DNA of 28,253 nucleotides. It comes from a virus. Below the pieces are notes generated by a model. The model searched no databases. It was given only the letters and a program-made list of their open reading frames with translations, and was not told the origin of the DNA. The stretch lies in IMG/VR virus record IMGVR_UViG_3300042924_003653, positions 1 to 28,253 of that record. One strand, written 5' to 3'. The position numbers were made by a program, and so were the translations under genes. Below are positions 24,101 through 26,386 of this stretch, piece by piece (positions within the stretch are counted from its first letter, which is position 1; each line of letters begins with the position of its first letter).

Positions 24101-26377
24101 GCGATGGAAGAGATCTATAACATGCTCGGACTTACGCTTACCCCAACTGGCGAATATAAGTGGGCCGAACGTAAGGGTAGAAGCAACCTTTTCGATCTGC
24201 GGAAGCCAGAGCATATCGTGGTGTTAGCTAAAGCCATGCAGGCAGGGAAGCCGACCATAGACGGAACATTGTTCGAGGCGTATGTCTCAAGTATTTTCAG
24301 CGGAGTCGCAACTCAGCTTGCAAATATGGCGGTCACGCCGGTTTCCCCGATCACAACATCTGTCCATCGTGGATTCCAAGCCATCACTTCGTATCTGCTC
24401 GGGCAAGCCGGGATTAATCAAGAGGTAGAAATCGACAGAATTGATGATCGCCAAGTCCCGCTCTTTAGACCAAGCACGGCCTACAAAACAATGTCAGAGG
24501 CTATTAGAGGAGCGGGGAGTGAAATTGGATACATCTTGAGGTCAGTTGTTCCTGCGTTTTTCGAAGCTTCAACAATGGGTAGGTTAGCTTGGGCAACTGA
24601 AGCGGGGTTCTTCGATTACAATGTTTCTGGAGTGCTTGAGGACATTGACGACCCGCAGACAAGGTTTGGCGCGTTCCTGCAAAAGTATGGAAGAACAAGA
24701 AACACAAGGATCCCCGGAAAGCTTGGTAAAGCTATTCGCGTTCCGCTTCGAGGCCTACTCGCAGCTGACGAATTCACTAAGACATTTAGGGCTTACATGA
24801 CAGTCGGGGCACACGCATACCGGCTGGGCAAAGCGGCCGGGCTTAATGGGGCAGAACTAAGCTCGTTCGTAGAAAAAGAGGTCAGGGGGGCTGGATCAAC
24901 AAGCTGGATGCTCGCAGCTCGTCGGGCGACCAAGGAGACATTCACATTCCAGCTACGGCCTGAGGGAGGAAGTGTTCGTTCTGTCGGAGACTTTGCGGCC
25001 GAAAACGTAGGGCGACTCTCGGATGTCTACGCAAGCCTTGAAAACGCCGCAACTGCCATGGACGGAAATCCAGTATTTATGCCAGCTAGGGCAGCTCTTC
25101 GTCTGATCCAGTCGTTCTTGGTTTTAATTAAAAGCCCATTCAACATTTACCGCGAGGGCTACTCCTACACGCCACCAGCCATACTTAATCTGATCTCAAG
25201 GGCTAGAAGGGTCAAAGAGACAGATGTTGATGGCAAGAAAACTAAGTATTTGCCTGTCACTGAGTATGATGACTACGTTGAGAGACTAACAAGCTTCGGA
25301 ATTGGAGCTGCCGTACTGGCTGGTCTATTGACAGGGGCCGCCGAAGGTGATGACGATGACGATAAGAAGATGGTGCTTATTACCGGAACGCCAGATCCTT
25401 TGGCTCCAGGGGGACAGAGGGTAACTAGGTTCGGAAACCCTCCATTCAAATTAATTCTACGCGGTGACTGGCTGAAAAGTCTCGGCGTTACTACTGGCGA
25501 ATACATCCTCGACTACAGCCGAGTCGAACCCGCAGGAACATTGATTTCGTCAAACGTAAATATCGCCAGAACGATGAAGGAGGCTGTCAGGAACCCGAGC
25601 CGAGCTGGATCTTCTGGCGCAAATCTGTTTAAGGATTATTTCTTGGCTCCCGGGACAAGAACCTACGGCAAAGCATGGCGCGATATGGTCAGCTTGCTTG
25701 ATTTGGAGGGGAGTGGCTGGCAACGAGTCTTAAGAGACAAGTTGTCGGCCATAATGTCGCCCAATCTATTCAAGCAACCATTCGGCGGAATTCCAGAATA
25801 TGAAAAGGACGTCTATAATCCAGATCCATTAGCCCCCGACGCTCTTGCATTTGCGATCCTGCCAGGACTCGGGGATCAGCTGGGAATTCCTGATCGGCGG
25901 ACATTCGAAGGCATGAAAGTCCCTAACCCAGTTCCGTATGAAGGTGCTGGCCCAGTCGCAAGGTCGGTCGTTCGATTACTGCCCGGACGATTTGGGGAAG
26001 GATTCGGGAAAACAGACTTTGAAAAATTCGTAGACAACTACAACCGACAACACCCAGACAAGAGGTGGAACCCAGATCTTTCAAGACCGGATCGGTTCTT
26101 TGACGACAAGTATCTACGCCAGAGGGTTGCGTTGACCAATGACGAGTACGAGATGGTGCTGAAGATGGCAGCTCCCAAAATAAGGGCTTATCTGTATGGC
26201 AATAGTTCAGAGGGCGGTACTTTATCTCAAAAAGACTTATCTGGCTTTATCTCGGAAGATCGTAAGGACGTGATTCAAAGGGGGATATCTGGGTTCTATC
26301 GAGACGCCAAAAAAGCGGTTGTGGATGCGCGGCACAGAAGAGAGCTGAAAGCTTTACAGTCTAACCCCTCAAAGTAA
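9119..26377 (+). CDS. Giant polyvalent-type polyprotein (5752 residues)
   Basis: One uninterrupted frame from ATG 9119 to TAA 26375 encodes a multidomain protein. Order by residue: coiled coil (about 185-518), proline linker (519-554), hydrophobic Gly/Ala segment (about 600-870), altered zincin EEIAH (1218-1222), SH3/KOW-like barrel (1598-1645), ParB/sulfiredoxin-like domain (1660-1767), strawberry-notch SF2 helicase (2118-2939), GYF_2-like domain (3469-3536), sigma-70-like domain (3569-3815), zincin HEFVH (3965-3969), second coiled coil (4788-4895) with helix-turn-helix (4903-4951), and a virion-type C-terminus (4985-5752). Mixtures of ParB, helicase, peptidase and internal-virion domains define the polyvalent proteins of phages and conjugative elements, which enter the recipient with the DNA and resist host defences (phage P1 DarB is a relative in concept). 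The motif x-A-Q-R-[I/L] recurs at domain borders and may be a processing site. The start has a poor ribosome site. The gene sits inside the terminase-portal cluster, so late expression and packaging are likely. Confidence 0.93.
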   Translation: MSLPDFGGSGIDGKPEDNFGGPEPEYVPRTRGEARAVEQEQRGKIKEATQAYNYGSEQALEEAGIEYKKDEQGFVQPRYAPSNEFGRTVEFGTSEFRDPITEETRQIDKTGKVKPKKRQNVTYKSGDANNPNFPDPSRIYRVYSREQDAGVADANQPFAATKAEDIGSAFDLQGVSDQGISSLAKETVRKNRQYELGSAKSVLDARGQQLDVESETLKSQIDTLNQTPIPDWQPDGDKMDPAIASEVGGKADAKSRQDAAARIGMSRDQKIADFSSQLAEKNKERIRNRALQVELQSQMSLDEGESIYDNRVQQLLKNGAKQEDIDKDPLIGAIREGLTNIQKPVLPLSEVFKDPALTPQAIYETRASQREKGRIEAEGRLAKEKATEFLKPFIEQAADTSISYTTLAGRRNRLSSVYNKLLDDADASDAKQKGTGLNLRAQAAGYAEAIGVLDDQLSKIGKQATVAEQSAKIQGEFAKENEKRVQQELQGRLTKLEQETKQRVEKLKQRRGLEDGTFMGPPAPGDVPPATPTQGTPPTQPTTPQPQPESPTSWFQGGLNNLFSKDTMRQAARGYFELNQKFASGIYLSAANALRLRGKEVPISGGKLKTAGAGFVDAMTTSPSMPAKVMAALSMVDRQFGGKLHNKAAKFFEESATAAKENETAIREEKFLGLEPVSPEWRESDVGQVVKSLTELPFYIGTTMINPAVGFIATFGSSYDEAIQNQLNAGVKNPDHVTALAEAIPVAAFEQLGNMVELGLAKALGKKFIQSLESMTARSLRGLFASAAMKIGGGAITEGGEEGVQQFWSNMIAKYIGKFDPNRPLDKDVWKSVKVAMWAGGAGVTAMGGGSVALTGAQNYLNERGLKKQADEMKAATEDIPMNGWEDWANRLPEQVLDPGLAESFGEIGADLDEQQGKFLVDLADSIKGAPFRRLLDLGKSIDESLIQPPALQSRAAGILTGARNEQLKGEANLYAERANLAALMQSEAQLRLRVARELGELPTDPVDGGLDQQAAGLIAAKVLFGSSGVTQEELKAKYRGMPIIQTDSNGIQVPSEFVKQDIFSKAPTMSEQLKGFLSRVNQAMANQTDAGGTGAEPPEPPKPEQEPTGKPRQVDQANLKTPRQIAEASARTGSPALMARLEGKTPDERWASAESKIKNLVTAIGSKGLDVRFVSDGAASSVAFEADNKTLRISLNKQAFMDMENTDPEANNRYVREEIAHLGDIAEGALDAKRQGKDNYRQHWEQERATMLSRIFTVAKQDKAVEESVVAAANLYLENVFSKPMTDDGGNTFSSTSAPMSATMDALMGGEVVPQFKTVADVQKYLIRNGMSGEKGVRAMPLFMAEMLRMLKTYGQPQTESRNFLRTAAKTTGGSRTIIKVISDYLRKVYKALFSIKDSLVKADPQLAEDLSNLLSEIDDVLSDSPSQPRPEVAQRSPNVPQAPEAKPRAPPETGGENVPQAPETPEIVPPQNAGEPPVIGQTPEGGQAVGTIAPPATRIVPRGRMVSVTYDKLGSGGVESVTEQVQLTKEQEVEWEKGEADYRQSAEMAKRTRDPAMRSSLMQRAGYEWAKRKREITGRLHYKEQREKEAREKKNYLGKKVGVQTEGGVFAATITGNPFGRVKVRLEDGQELTVLPDQLTSAPEIEQEQSQDPTAIPSGQVVDFPINKIVVNDKIQQFKKKAKKDSGVVKALTGEYQATPKNPIVIWQRNDGVFEVITGRHRLDLAKRNNMTTVPAQIVKESEGWTQEKAETFDAEANIRDGQGDLEDFAYYFRKSGISQQDAEAKGLLRDDGKGKAGFLIANEATEDVYSGVLMGKIDPGMAYIIASSAPRSAGALNEGIQRQALALITTERTNQSELKNFIAGMVAKFADQGPSESQGDLFGGDDSALELMKQRAKKAAKKQKGLKDELNALLSYKKLSSGQRAKILADRGISIGAGEDVDGRIAKEITDLQADLASWERWATDPAKVSQIDQMPDIKAQRIDIQAQRIDQNQEGGVESNREERTQPGTSEGIQPDSSGGGVSPTGEVATGQPGQLQNVEDGRGRTLPGSVDQRPDGGSGENQGLADNAVSAGVRGGGGPQPNLGAIRTLQRRGSGVETGRASDVNDAERVLGEGLETQVPWVPVIQGNGVSLKTFAPAGIADEIRRNLERIDRERGGLENYVSKALGFDDVSELYRVVNPKAGSRLNKEQVETIAAALDRMDSGKANIIGHEMGIGKGRACAALLYASYLRGQTPIFFTANSRTLYPTLMDDFRDLGFKMDPFITDQDFESVMGDGNVLTNKGKNPKALFESITASKKLPAGKTMVMTTWEQARLKDVNAVLNALAPNAVFVIDEAHKGTGDSLSSEVARGILKKAKGVAFSSGTAIKNLEAMRLYFPFTSVNRAVPSVRRLNQLLKKFANPLLELMNRGLVSAGEYIRYQRGLTHNGEPVPFTPLALRTGPQVVEVNETANEIAGELKQIQAGPFMKQLRAVLQPLAKTKAAAMIEDKPELAETLTIKVEPYPMKSQFHNIANIMVLASKIPEISKQIKTLVDQGKKVFVASDATGEAAVQELLDDVSLETDPKNASFADALARYTDKLRYVTITAKVGPKGRQQTLFRQKLDLNRTQEEYPEAVERAQQVLQQISDAKSMIESSRDVLGRLGISPMDTLRQQLESVQIPSVEISGRSATVMPDGTREKRTELDQDRMASLSMFNNMDDMNVISVSRSGSTGINAHNSPKFSSQKDRVFFLLQPSPNVVDTVQVAFRVNRTGQLTAPHLYMAYAEELPAEKRIMALTAKKMSKLGASSTGGQRLDMSETFGEDMHNAYGDLAIANVLARDETFRQEFQTRHNEYFPGSNEEEIRANLMKGSGNGDVFRRFEHMLIIMPLDIYSQISEQVRDEYNEIVETEKMAGRYNLTSEKMDYKAVLVDDMPGMAPYSPRKEGEPDIGTAQPTQLRRYRFTNPTPPPASEQLVKDIDKVKAETAQLVQKYNESAEKYLSDRVNFINSRSRLDPNAKNLLIQAITRKMAVAQTAVADAAEKVGGSYWYHINDTQVPVFVTGLRLNTKYPHVVASQRLLIQSAGFNHLMPVPLSANPLSRLASARAAFNNNPLEQEELGVEMPLLDVSPTGQDAEAAFYRSFKQTESYAAAKAWENHPFGLREKYMQFAMDRAGYRPGFFRVNRKFSDGKTLNGLYYDGNTIIEMSPVRTREILSFVSERTENAQTEKDVIDAFAEALDATQDIDTMTDEGAVATDEGQKDFVSKMNNRRRNQVVAEAYDRERQKAMQQDHFVIVGNPLVAADMSTRLFGQQLNHRVMRFTNQDGSETTGIVVPSQAEFSQLKKLSNVMTVRETIQRSDAEKVLDYLNSTITRHHNATEVVFTDGATISYATTEATAIETPHSLKSIIPISSLAESQLADLSVMEEAGVPDEVRTEIEKLVPGAKVSAEGPYIAVSMGGFDAGNYIARRMRSRSIPDQNAGQRYFYADPKKGGEVFGPVGLAALNQDYMMSRISEDTLVYPEDPSMPKDWNPGTPSLTDGTSEWMPYADVAKSKAVESPAGSAIEGYAYSGPRSVQMNAQRIGDEITPEIWNYYRIATQQTTDSDGNVGPSPAVRMVLRMFPNMDASYVEDSAVSGVLKAVKALAVMRTQDPGKFAEMEGSAAPEGGIPKKVFSYMVEAAKNSVLTSYQKFGQYEVNPPEQQGMQMLEDEETVAELLVGRATAVSEDEGPDIVTPKDVEETEFTKALRSDMEAAFQTIDPRLAQVFVAHNRGMTFEAIADEFGLPPIIGEDGKQRPNKQMAQRMYDDALRALQDFAGDNSLFATNSKPQKPVSKALRLAMEAGLIRPMSINAQRIYTTNSEEDGETANLVRQFRNTQLGQAIMALRSGPQPAGNLIRGIAEPANENNKAIQAYYRLLSQALVKGIEANPSSFLGRAANTDVVIDESIPTSHFSSIKMDPFTMGIIRLHPGQLSPRVILHEFVHSFTAQLIGSEIVKNFQPRRGEMSGSKYREALTTYANKQPLDADNPTGAIPAMQSLVKAYLGALKYAKDDAGQPIENAIFGSGLTASFSITLPMHRASYAGGLHMSAHIDASNSKAIYEHFTGLGLEGKAGVPNDTLDAYVNKSGATNDFFISSPAGSLAGLEVEADGKLILTPSGLEKLRTQSIAPSAYSTYTIRSTKPVFKQRILGVVGDPGKKAMSILYGFKNIDEFSAETMSNPSFVGMIANLDVPKGLTKTPHDYLVEWFDQLESDLLNLKGGMKGAVRNMATGTLVGSTAGSLMDIGSIKITDYQTIVGNRDSAARSEPTTQQGQLFAQRIIGDKLEDKVSNTIQAMPRGGLITTTKGAFSIRPRVGSDGWVTRGIDNPRRVVTKTISAAVAGLPGIRGMVQVVKSYTRDDVAPSDAGGEKNPLALEYKRLTDIPTPTEEQRKRISEIEKFATKYKMPGVGVQQALFDTEKYAGSPNRPTASSPSVIETPPAKFIAPQMELALNAQRIEPSGAKKILSEINELRAMRDSGQPYNEKRLRQLEFTANQTKLSGYQPEGQLMPTETSVNPTTQPFGLEQETRAGMVQGNLFAQRLDYDENGNPVITPKPLTPEELMSIRADLLGDLGKDTQEVMAMYRKLRVQPSGTKTLGGVYQNGENGGPARSLANPGQTSQQRDLINAMDAMRFQRGLGIKQDTAVEDAAIQILSTPEGRLGVQEAVLSGQSLNTETTLAAMKMVGEMAQTAITSGNAEDLGKAYAMTYMYREARSETARALRIGYDRLMTPAQRHAEFLMAVMVQPERNRILDLKYYPTEAQNRNDIRSLQATLEDLIKERNGLLESRQEASNSEEMKAVLEQRNAEIQALQGQISDLQNRVTREQVMAKEAQDRLADVNRTLAGLGTNLEQLMKESELSEIRTGRPATQMLDQVRLSPKEREAVELIMIGHDPVSVSKQTKVKMVDIKGAMDVMRSEAKRRFSQIAQSGMTREQLRKALLENARTDASMRQIMAQRIPDNQPLGEDEAMEEIYNMLGLTLTPTGEYKWAERKGRSNLFDLRKPEHIVVLAKAMQAGKPTIDGTLFEAYVSSIFSGVATQLANMAVTPVSPITTSVHRGFQAITSYLLGQAGINQEVEIDRIDDRQVPLFRPSTAYKTMSEAIRGAGSEIGYILRSVVPAFFEASTMGRLAWATEAGFFDYNVSGVLEDIDDPQTRFGAFLQKYGRTRNTRIPGKLGKAIRVPLRGLLAADEFTKTFRAYMTVGAHAYRLGKAAGLNGAELSSFVEKEVRGAGSTSWMLAARRATKETFTFQLRPEGGSVRSVGDFAAENVGRLSDVYASLENAATAMDGNPVFMPARAALRLIQSFLVLIKSPFNIYREGYSYTPPAILNLISRARRVKETDVDGKKTKYLPVTEYDDYVERLTSFGIGAAVLAGLLTGAAEGDDDDDKKMVLITGTPDPLAPGGQRVTRFGNPPFKLILRGDWLKSLGVTTGEYILDYSRVEPAGTLISSNVNIARTMKEAVRNPSRAGSSGANLFKDYFLAPGTRTYGKAWRDMVSLLDLEGSGWQRVLRDKLSAIMSPNLFKQPFGGIPEYEKDVYNPDPLAPDALAFAILPGLGDQLGIPDRRTFEGMKVPNPVPYEGAGPVARSVVRLLPGRFGEGFGKTDFEKFVDNYNRQHPDKRWNPDLSRPDRFFDDKYLRQRVALTNDEYEMVLKMAAPKIRAYLYGNSSEGGTLSQKDLSGFISEDRKDVIQRGISGFYRDAKKAVVDARHRRELKALQSNPSK
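9671..10672 (+). other. Giant protein: N-terminal coiled-coil region
   Basis: Residues about 185-518 are rich in Glu, Lys, Gln and Leu with long heptad-like runs such as KENEKRVQQELQGRLTKLEQ, ending in KQRRG just before a proline-rich linker (PPAPGDVPPATPTQGTPP) at 519-554. The region resembles tape-measure and ejection proteins in style. No enzyme motif is seen. Confidence 0.6.
10918..11725 (+). other. Giant protein: hydrophobic, membrane-active-like segment
   Basis: Residues about 600-870 hold long Gly/Ala-rich hydrophobic stretches: ELPFYIGTTMINPAVGFIA, ALAEAIPVAAFEQLGNMVEL and AMWAGGAGVTAMGGGSVAL. The acidic motif ITEGGEEGVQQFWSN (near 795-810) lies between them; similar E-x-x-EE-x-x-Q motifs occur in large phage virion proteins. 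These stretches could insert in the host membrane during DNA ejection. Topology cannot be settled by eye. Confidence 0.5.
12476..12964 (+). other. Giant protein: zincin-like domain with altered motif EEIAH
   Basis: Residues 1120-1282 have the layout of a phage zincin: beta strands (LDVRFV, SSVAFEA, TLRISLN), then a helix with REEIAHLGD. In the motif HExxH the first histidine is replaced by Glu1218, while Glu1219 and His1222 remain. The domain may be inactive, bind metal differently, or not be a peptidase at all. Confidence 0.4.
13910..14054 (+). other. Giant protein: SH3/KOW-like small barrel
   Basis: Residues 1598-1645 read as five short strands: YLGKKVGVQ, GVFAATITG, RVKVRLEDG, QELTVLP. 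The pattern G-K-x-V followed by V-K-V-x-L-x-D-G is typical of KOW/SH3-like barrels that bind nucleic acid or protein. It directly precedes the ParB-like domain. Confidence 0.45.
14096..14422 (+). other. Giant protein: ParB/sulfiredoxin-fold domain
   Basis: Residues 1660-1767 match the ParB/Srx N-terminal fold: VVDFPINKIVVND (first strand), PIVIWQRNDGVFEVITG, and the signature GRHRLDLA (Gly1721, Arg1722, His1723, Arg1724), then PAQIV and an acidic end. Domains of this fold act as CTP-dependent DNA clamps, nucleases or phosphotransferases; in polyvalent proteins they are a hallmark component. Which activity applies here is not visible. Confidence 0.75.
15059..15097 (+). other. Tandem x-A-Q-R-I motifs after the ParB-like part
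   Basis: Residues 1981-1993 read IKAQRIDIQAQRI, two copies of the recurring motif seven residues apart. They end the helical tail of the ParB-like part and precede the long disordered linker that carries the overlapping ORF. This is the first appearance of the motif in the giant protein. Confidence 0.5.
15132..15467 (+). CDS. Overlapping 111-residue ORF nested inside the giant gene
   Basis: In the +1 frame relative to the giant gene, a GTG start at 15132 opens 111 codons ending at TAG 15465. AAGGAGG (15111-15117), a full Shine-Dalgarno match, lies 14 nt upstream, longer than ideal. The product looks natural: balanced, helical, with aromatic anchors (PRLVKWQRDNPDNF, DPWINDLTEDPERTKDWL, LFRQACGAVEGHN, LLTSMTLNEF). 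In the same stretch the giant frame gives a Gly/Ser/Gln/Arg-rich linker, as expected if that frame is the overprinted one. A perfect hairpin follows 13 nt after the stop. I do not recognise the family. Length alone would not prove it, since shadow ORFs of similar size occur elsewhere; composition, ribosome site and hairpin together make the case. Confidence 0.55.
   Translation: MKKELNPEQVKEYSQIAAEEAYPRLVKWQRDNPDNFRMWKTDADALYQDPWINDLTEDPERTKDWLTTLFRQACGAVEGHNQILALFARSKGEDRESKLGELLTSMTLNEF
15470..17935 (+). other. Giant protein: strawberry-notch-type SF2 helicase
   Basis: Residues 2118-2939 contain ordered SF2 motifs: P-loop MGIGKGR (2218-2224) in the G-x-GKGR form typical of strawberry-notch proteins, DEAH (2339-2342) in VFVIDEAHKG, a motif III-like FSSGTAIKN, a motif V-like region VSRSGSTGINAHN, and motif VI with Gln2749, Arg2753, Arg2756 and Gln2759 (QVAFRVNRTGQ). 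All catalytic residues are present, so ATPase activity is expected. Family members in phages and plasmids are thought to remodel nucleoprotein or protect incoming DNA. Confidence 0.88.
15481..15499 (+). terminator. Perfect 8-bp hairpin after the nested ORF
   Basis: AACCCAAG-TTC-CTTGGGTT is a perfect inverted repeat with a 3-nt loop, 13 nt after the stop of the nested ORF. No T-run follows, so strong termination is unlikely; it may be a relic terminator or an mRNA structure. In the giant frame it simply encodes part of TQVPWV. Confidence 0.35.
19523..19726 (+). other. Giant protein: GYF_2-like domain
   Basis: Residues 3469-3536 begin RYFYADPKKGGEVFGPVGL and later have ISEDTLVYPED and, after a loop, SEWMPYADV. 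This matches the GYF_2 pattern: aromatic pair, G-x-x-x-GP, D-T-x-V, and a closing W. GYF-type domains bind proline-rich peptides, and the giant protein has several such linkers. A loop of about 15 residues before the final Trp is longer than usual. Confidence 0.6.
19799..19822 (+). other. x-A-Q-R-I motif before the sigma-like domain
   Basis: VQMNAQRI, residues 3561-3568, in a linker between the GYF_2-like and sigma-like domains. Cleavage here and at 3840 would release a piece of about 273 residues. Confidence 0.5.
19823..20563 (+). other. Giant protein: sigma-70-like domain
   Basis: Residues 3569-3815 look like a compact two-part sigma factor. A region 2-like part (about 3612-3670) has YVEDSAVSGVLKAVKAL, comparable to the D-x-E-D-x-x-Q helix, and VFSYMVEAAKNSVLTSYQKF, comparable to the W-L-x-x-I-A-x-N-x-x-x-D-x-x-R-K helix. 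A region 4-like part (3733-3803) has AAFQTIDPRLAQVFVAHNRG, MTFEAIADEFGLPP and a recognition-type helix MAQRMYDDALRALQDF. The spacing fits the ECF class, with an acidic linker between. A phage protein that redirects host RNA polymerase is a natural reading. Sequence is divergent, and a non-sigma helix-turn-helix protein remains possible. Confidence 0.55.
20621..20641 (+). other. x-A-Q-R-I motif after the sigma-like domain
   Basis: SINAQRI, residues 3835-3841, in a short linker between the sigma-like and zincin domains. The core NAQRI is identical to those at 3564-3568 and 4478-4482. Confidence 0.5.
20642..22012 (+). other. Giant protein: zinc metallopeptidase domain (HEFVH)
   Basis: Residues 3842-4298 contain LHEFVHSF, the zincin motif HExxH with His3965, Glu3966 and His3969. 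The likely third ligand lies in YGFKNIDEFSAETMSNPSF, at Glu4197 or Glu4201; this Y-G-x-x-N-x-x-EF-x-AE block is typical of phage zincins. About 230 residues separate the two parts, far more than usual, so a beta-rich domain appears inserted between them. The protease could process the giant protein itself or act on host targets. Confidence 0.8.
22013..22033 (+). other. x-A-Q-R-I motif after the zincin domain
   Basis: QLFAQRI, residues 4299-4305, just after a Ser/Thr/Gln-rich linker (EPTTQQG) that ends the peptidase domain. Confidence 0.5.
22541..22564 (+). other. x-A-Q-R-I motif between two small modules
   Basis: LALNAQRI, residues 4475-4482, after the Pro/Ser-rich linker ASSPSVIETPPAKFIAP. 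It separates unassigned pieces of about 177 and 85 residues. Confidence 0.5.
22799..22819 (+). other. x-A-Q-R-L motif before the coiled-coil module
   Basis: NLFAQRL, residues 4561-4567. The upstream context GMVQGNLFAQRL closely matches TQQGQLFAQRI at 4295-4305, showing that the repeated unit extends beyond the four core residues. Confidence 0.5.
23480..23968 (+). other. Giant protein: coiled coil plus sigma-region-4-like HTH
   Basis: Residues 4788-4895 form a long heptad-rich coiled coil (SLQATLEDLIKERNGLLESR, IQALQGQISDLQNRV). Residues 4903-4951 follow the pattern LSPKEREAVELIMIGHDPVS, SKQTKVKMVDIKGAM, SEAKRRF, close to region 4 of sigma-70 or a LuxR-type helix-turn-helix. A variant AQRI motif lies 29 residues later. 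Confidence 0.5.
24056..24070 (+). other. M-A-Q-R-I motif before the C-terminal virion segment
   Basis: Residues 4980-4984, in MRQIMAQRIPDNQPLG, between the helix-turn-helix module and the C-terminal segment. Its surroundings look more helical than those of the other copies, so it is the weakest candidate site. Confidence 0.35.
24071..26374 (+). other. Giant protein: C-terminal virion-type segment
   Basis: Residues 4985-5752 resemble the C-terminal region of large internal virion proteins of environmental phages. Typical parts are FEAYVSSIFSGVATQLANMA, LRGLLAADEFTKTFRAYMTV, LGKAAGLNGAELSSFVEKEV, and near 5390-5470 a hydrophobic FGIGAAVLAGLLTGAA with an acidic run GDDDDDKK and an ITGTPDP turn. 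The last 100 residues are basic and hydrophilic. I infer a role inside the capsid or in DNA ejection. Confidence 0.55.
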
Positions 26378-26386
26378 TCGAATTAT

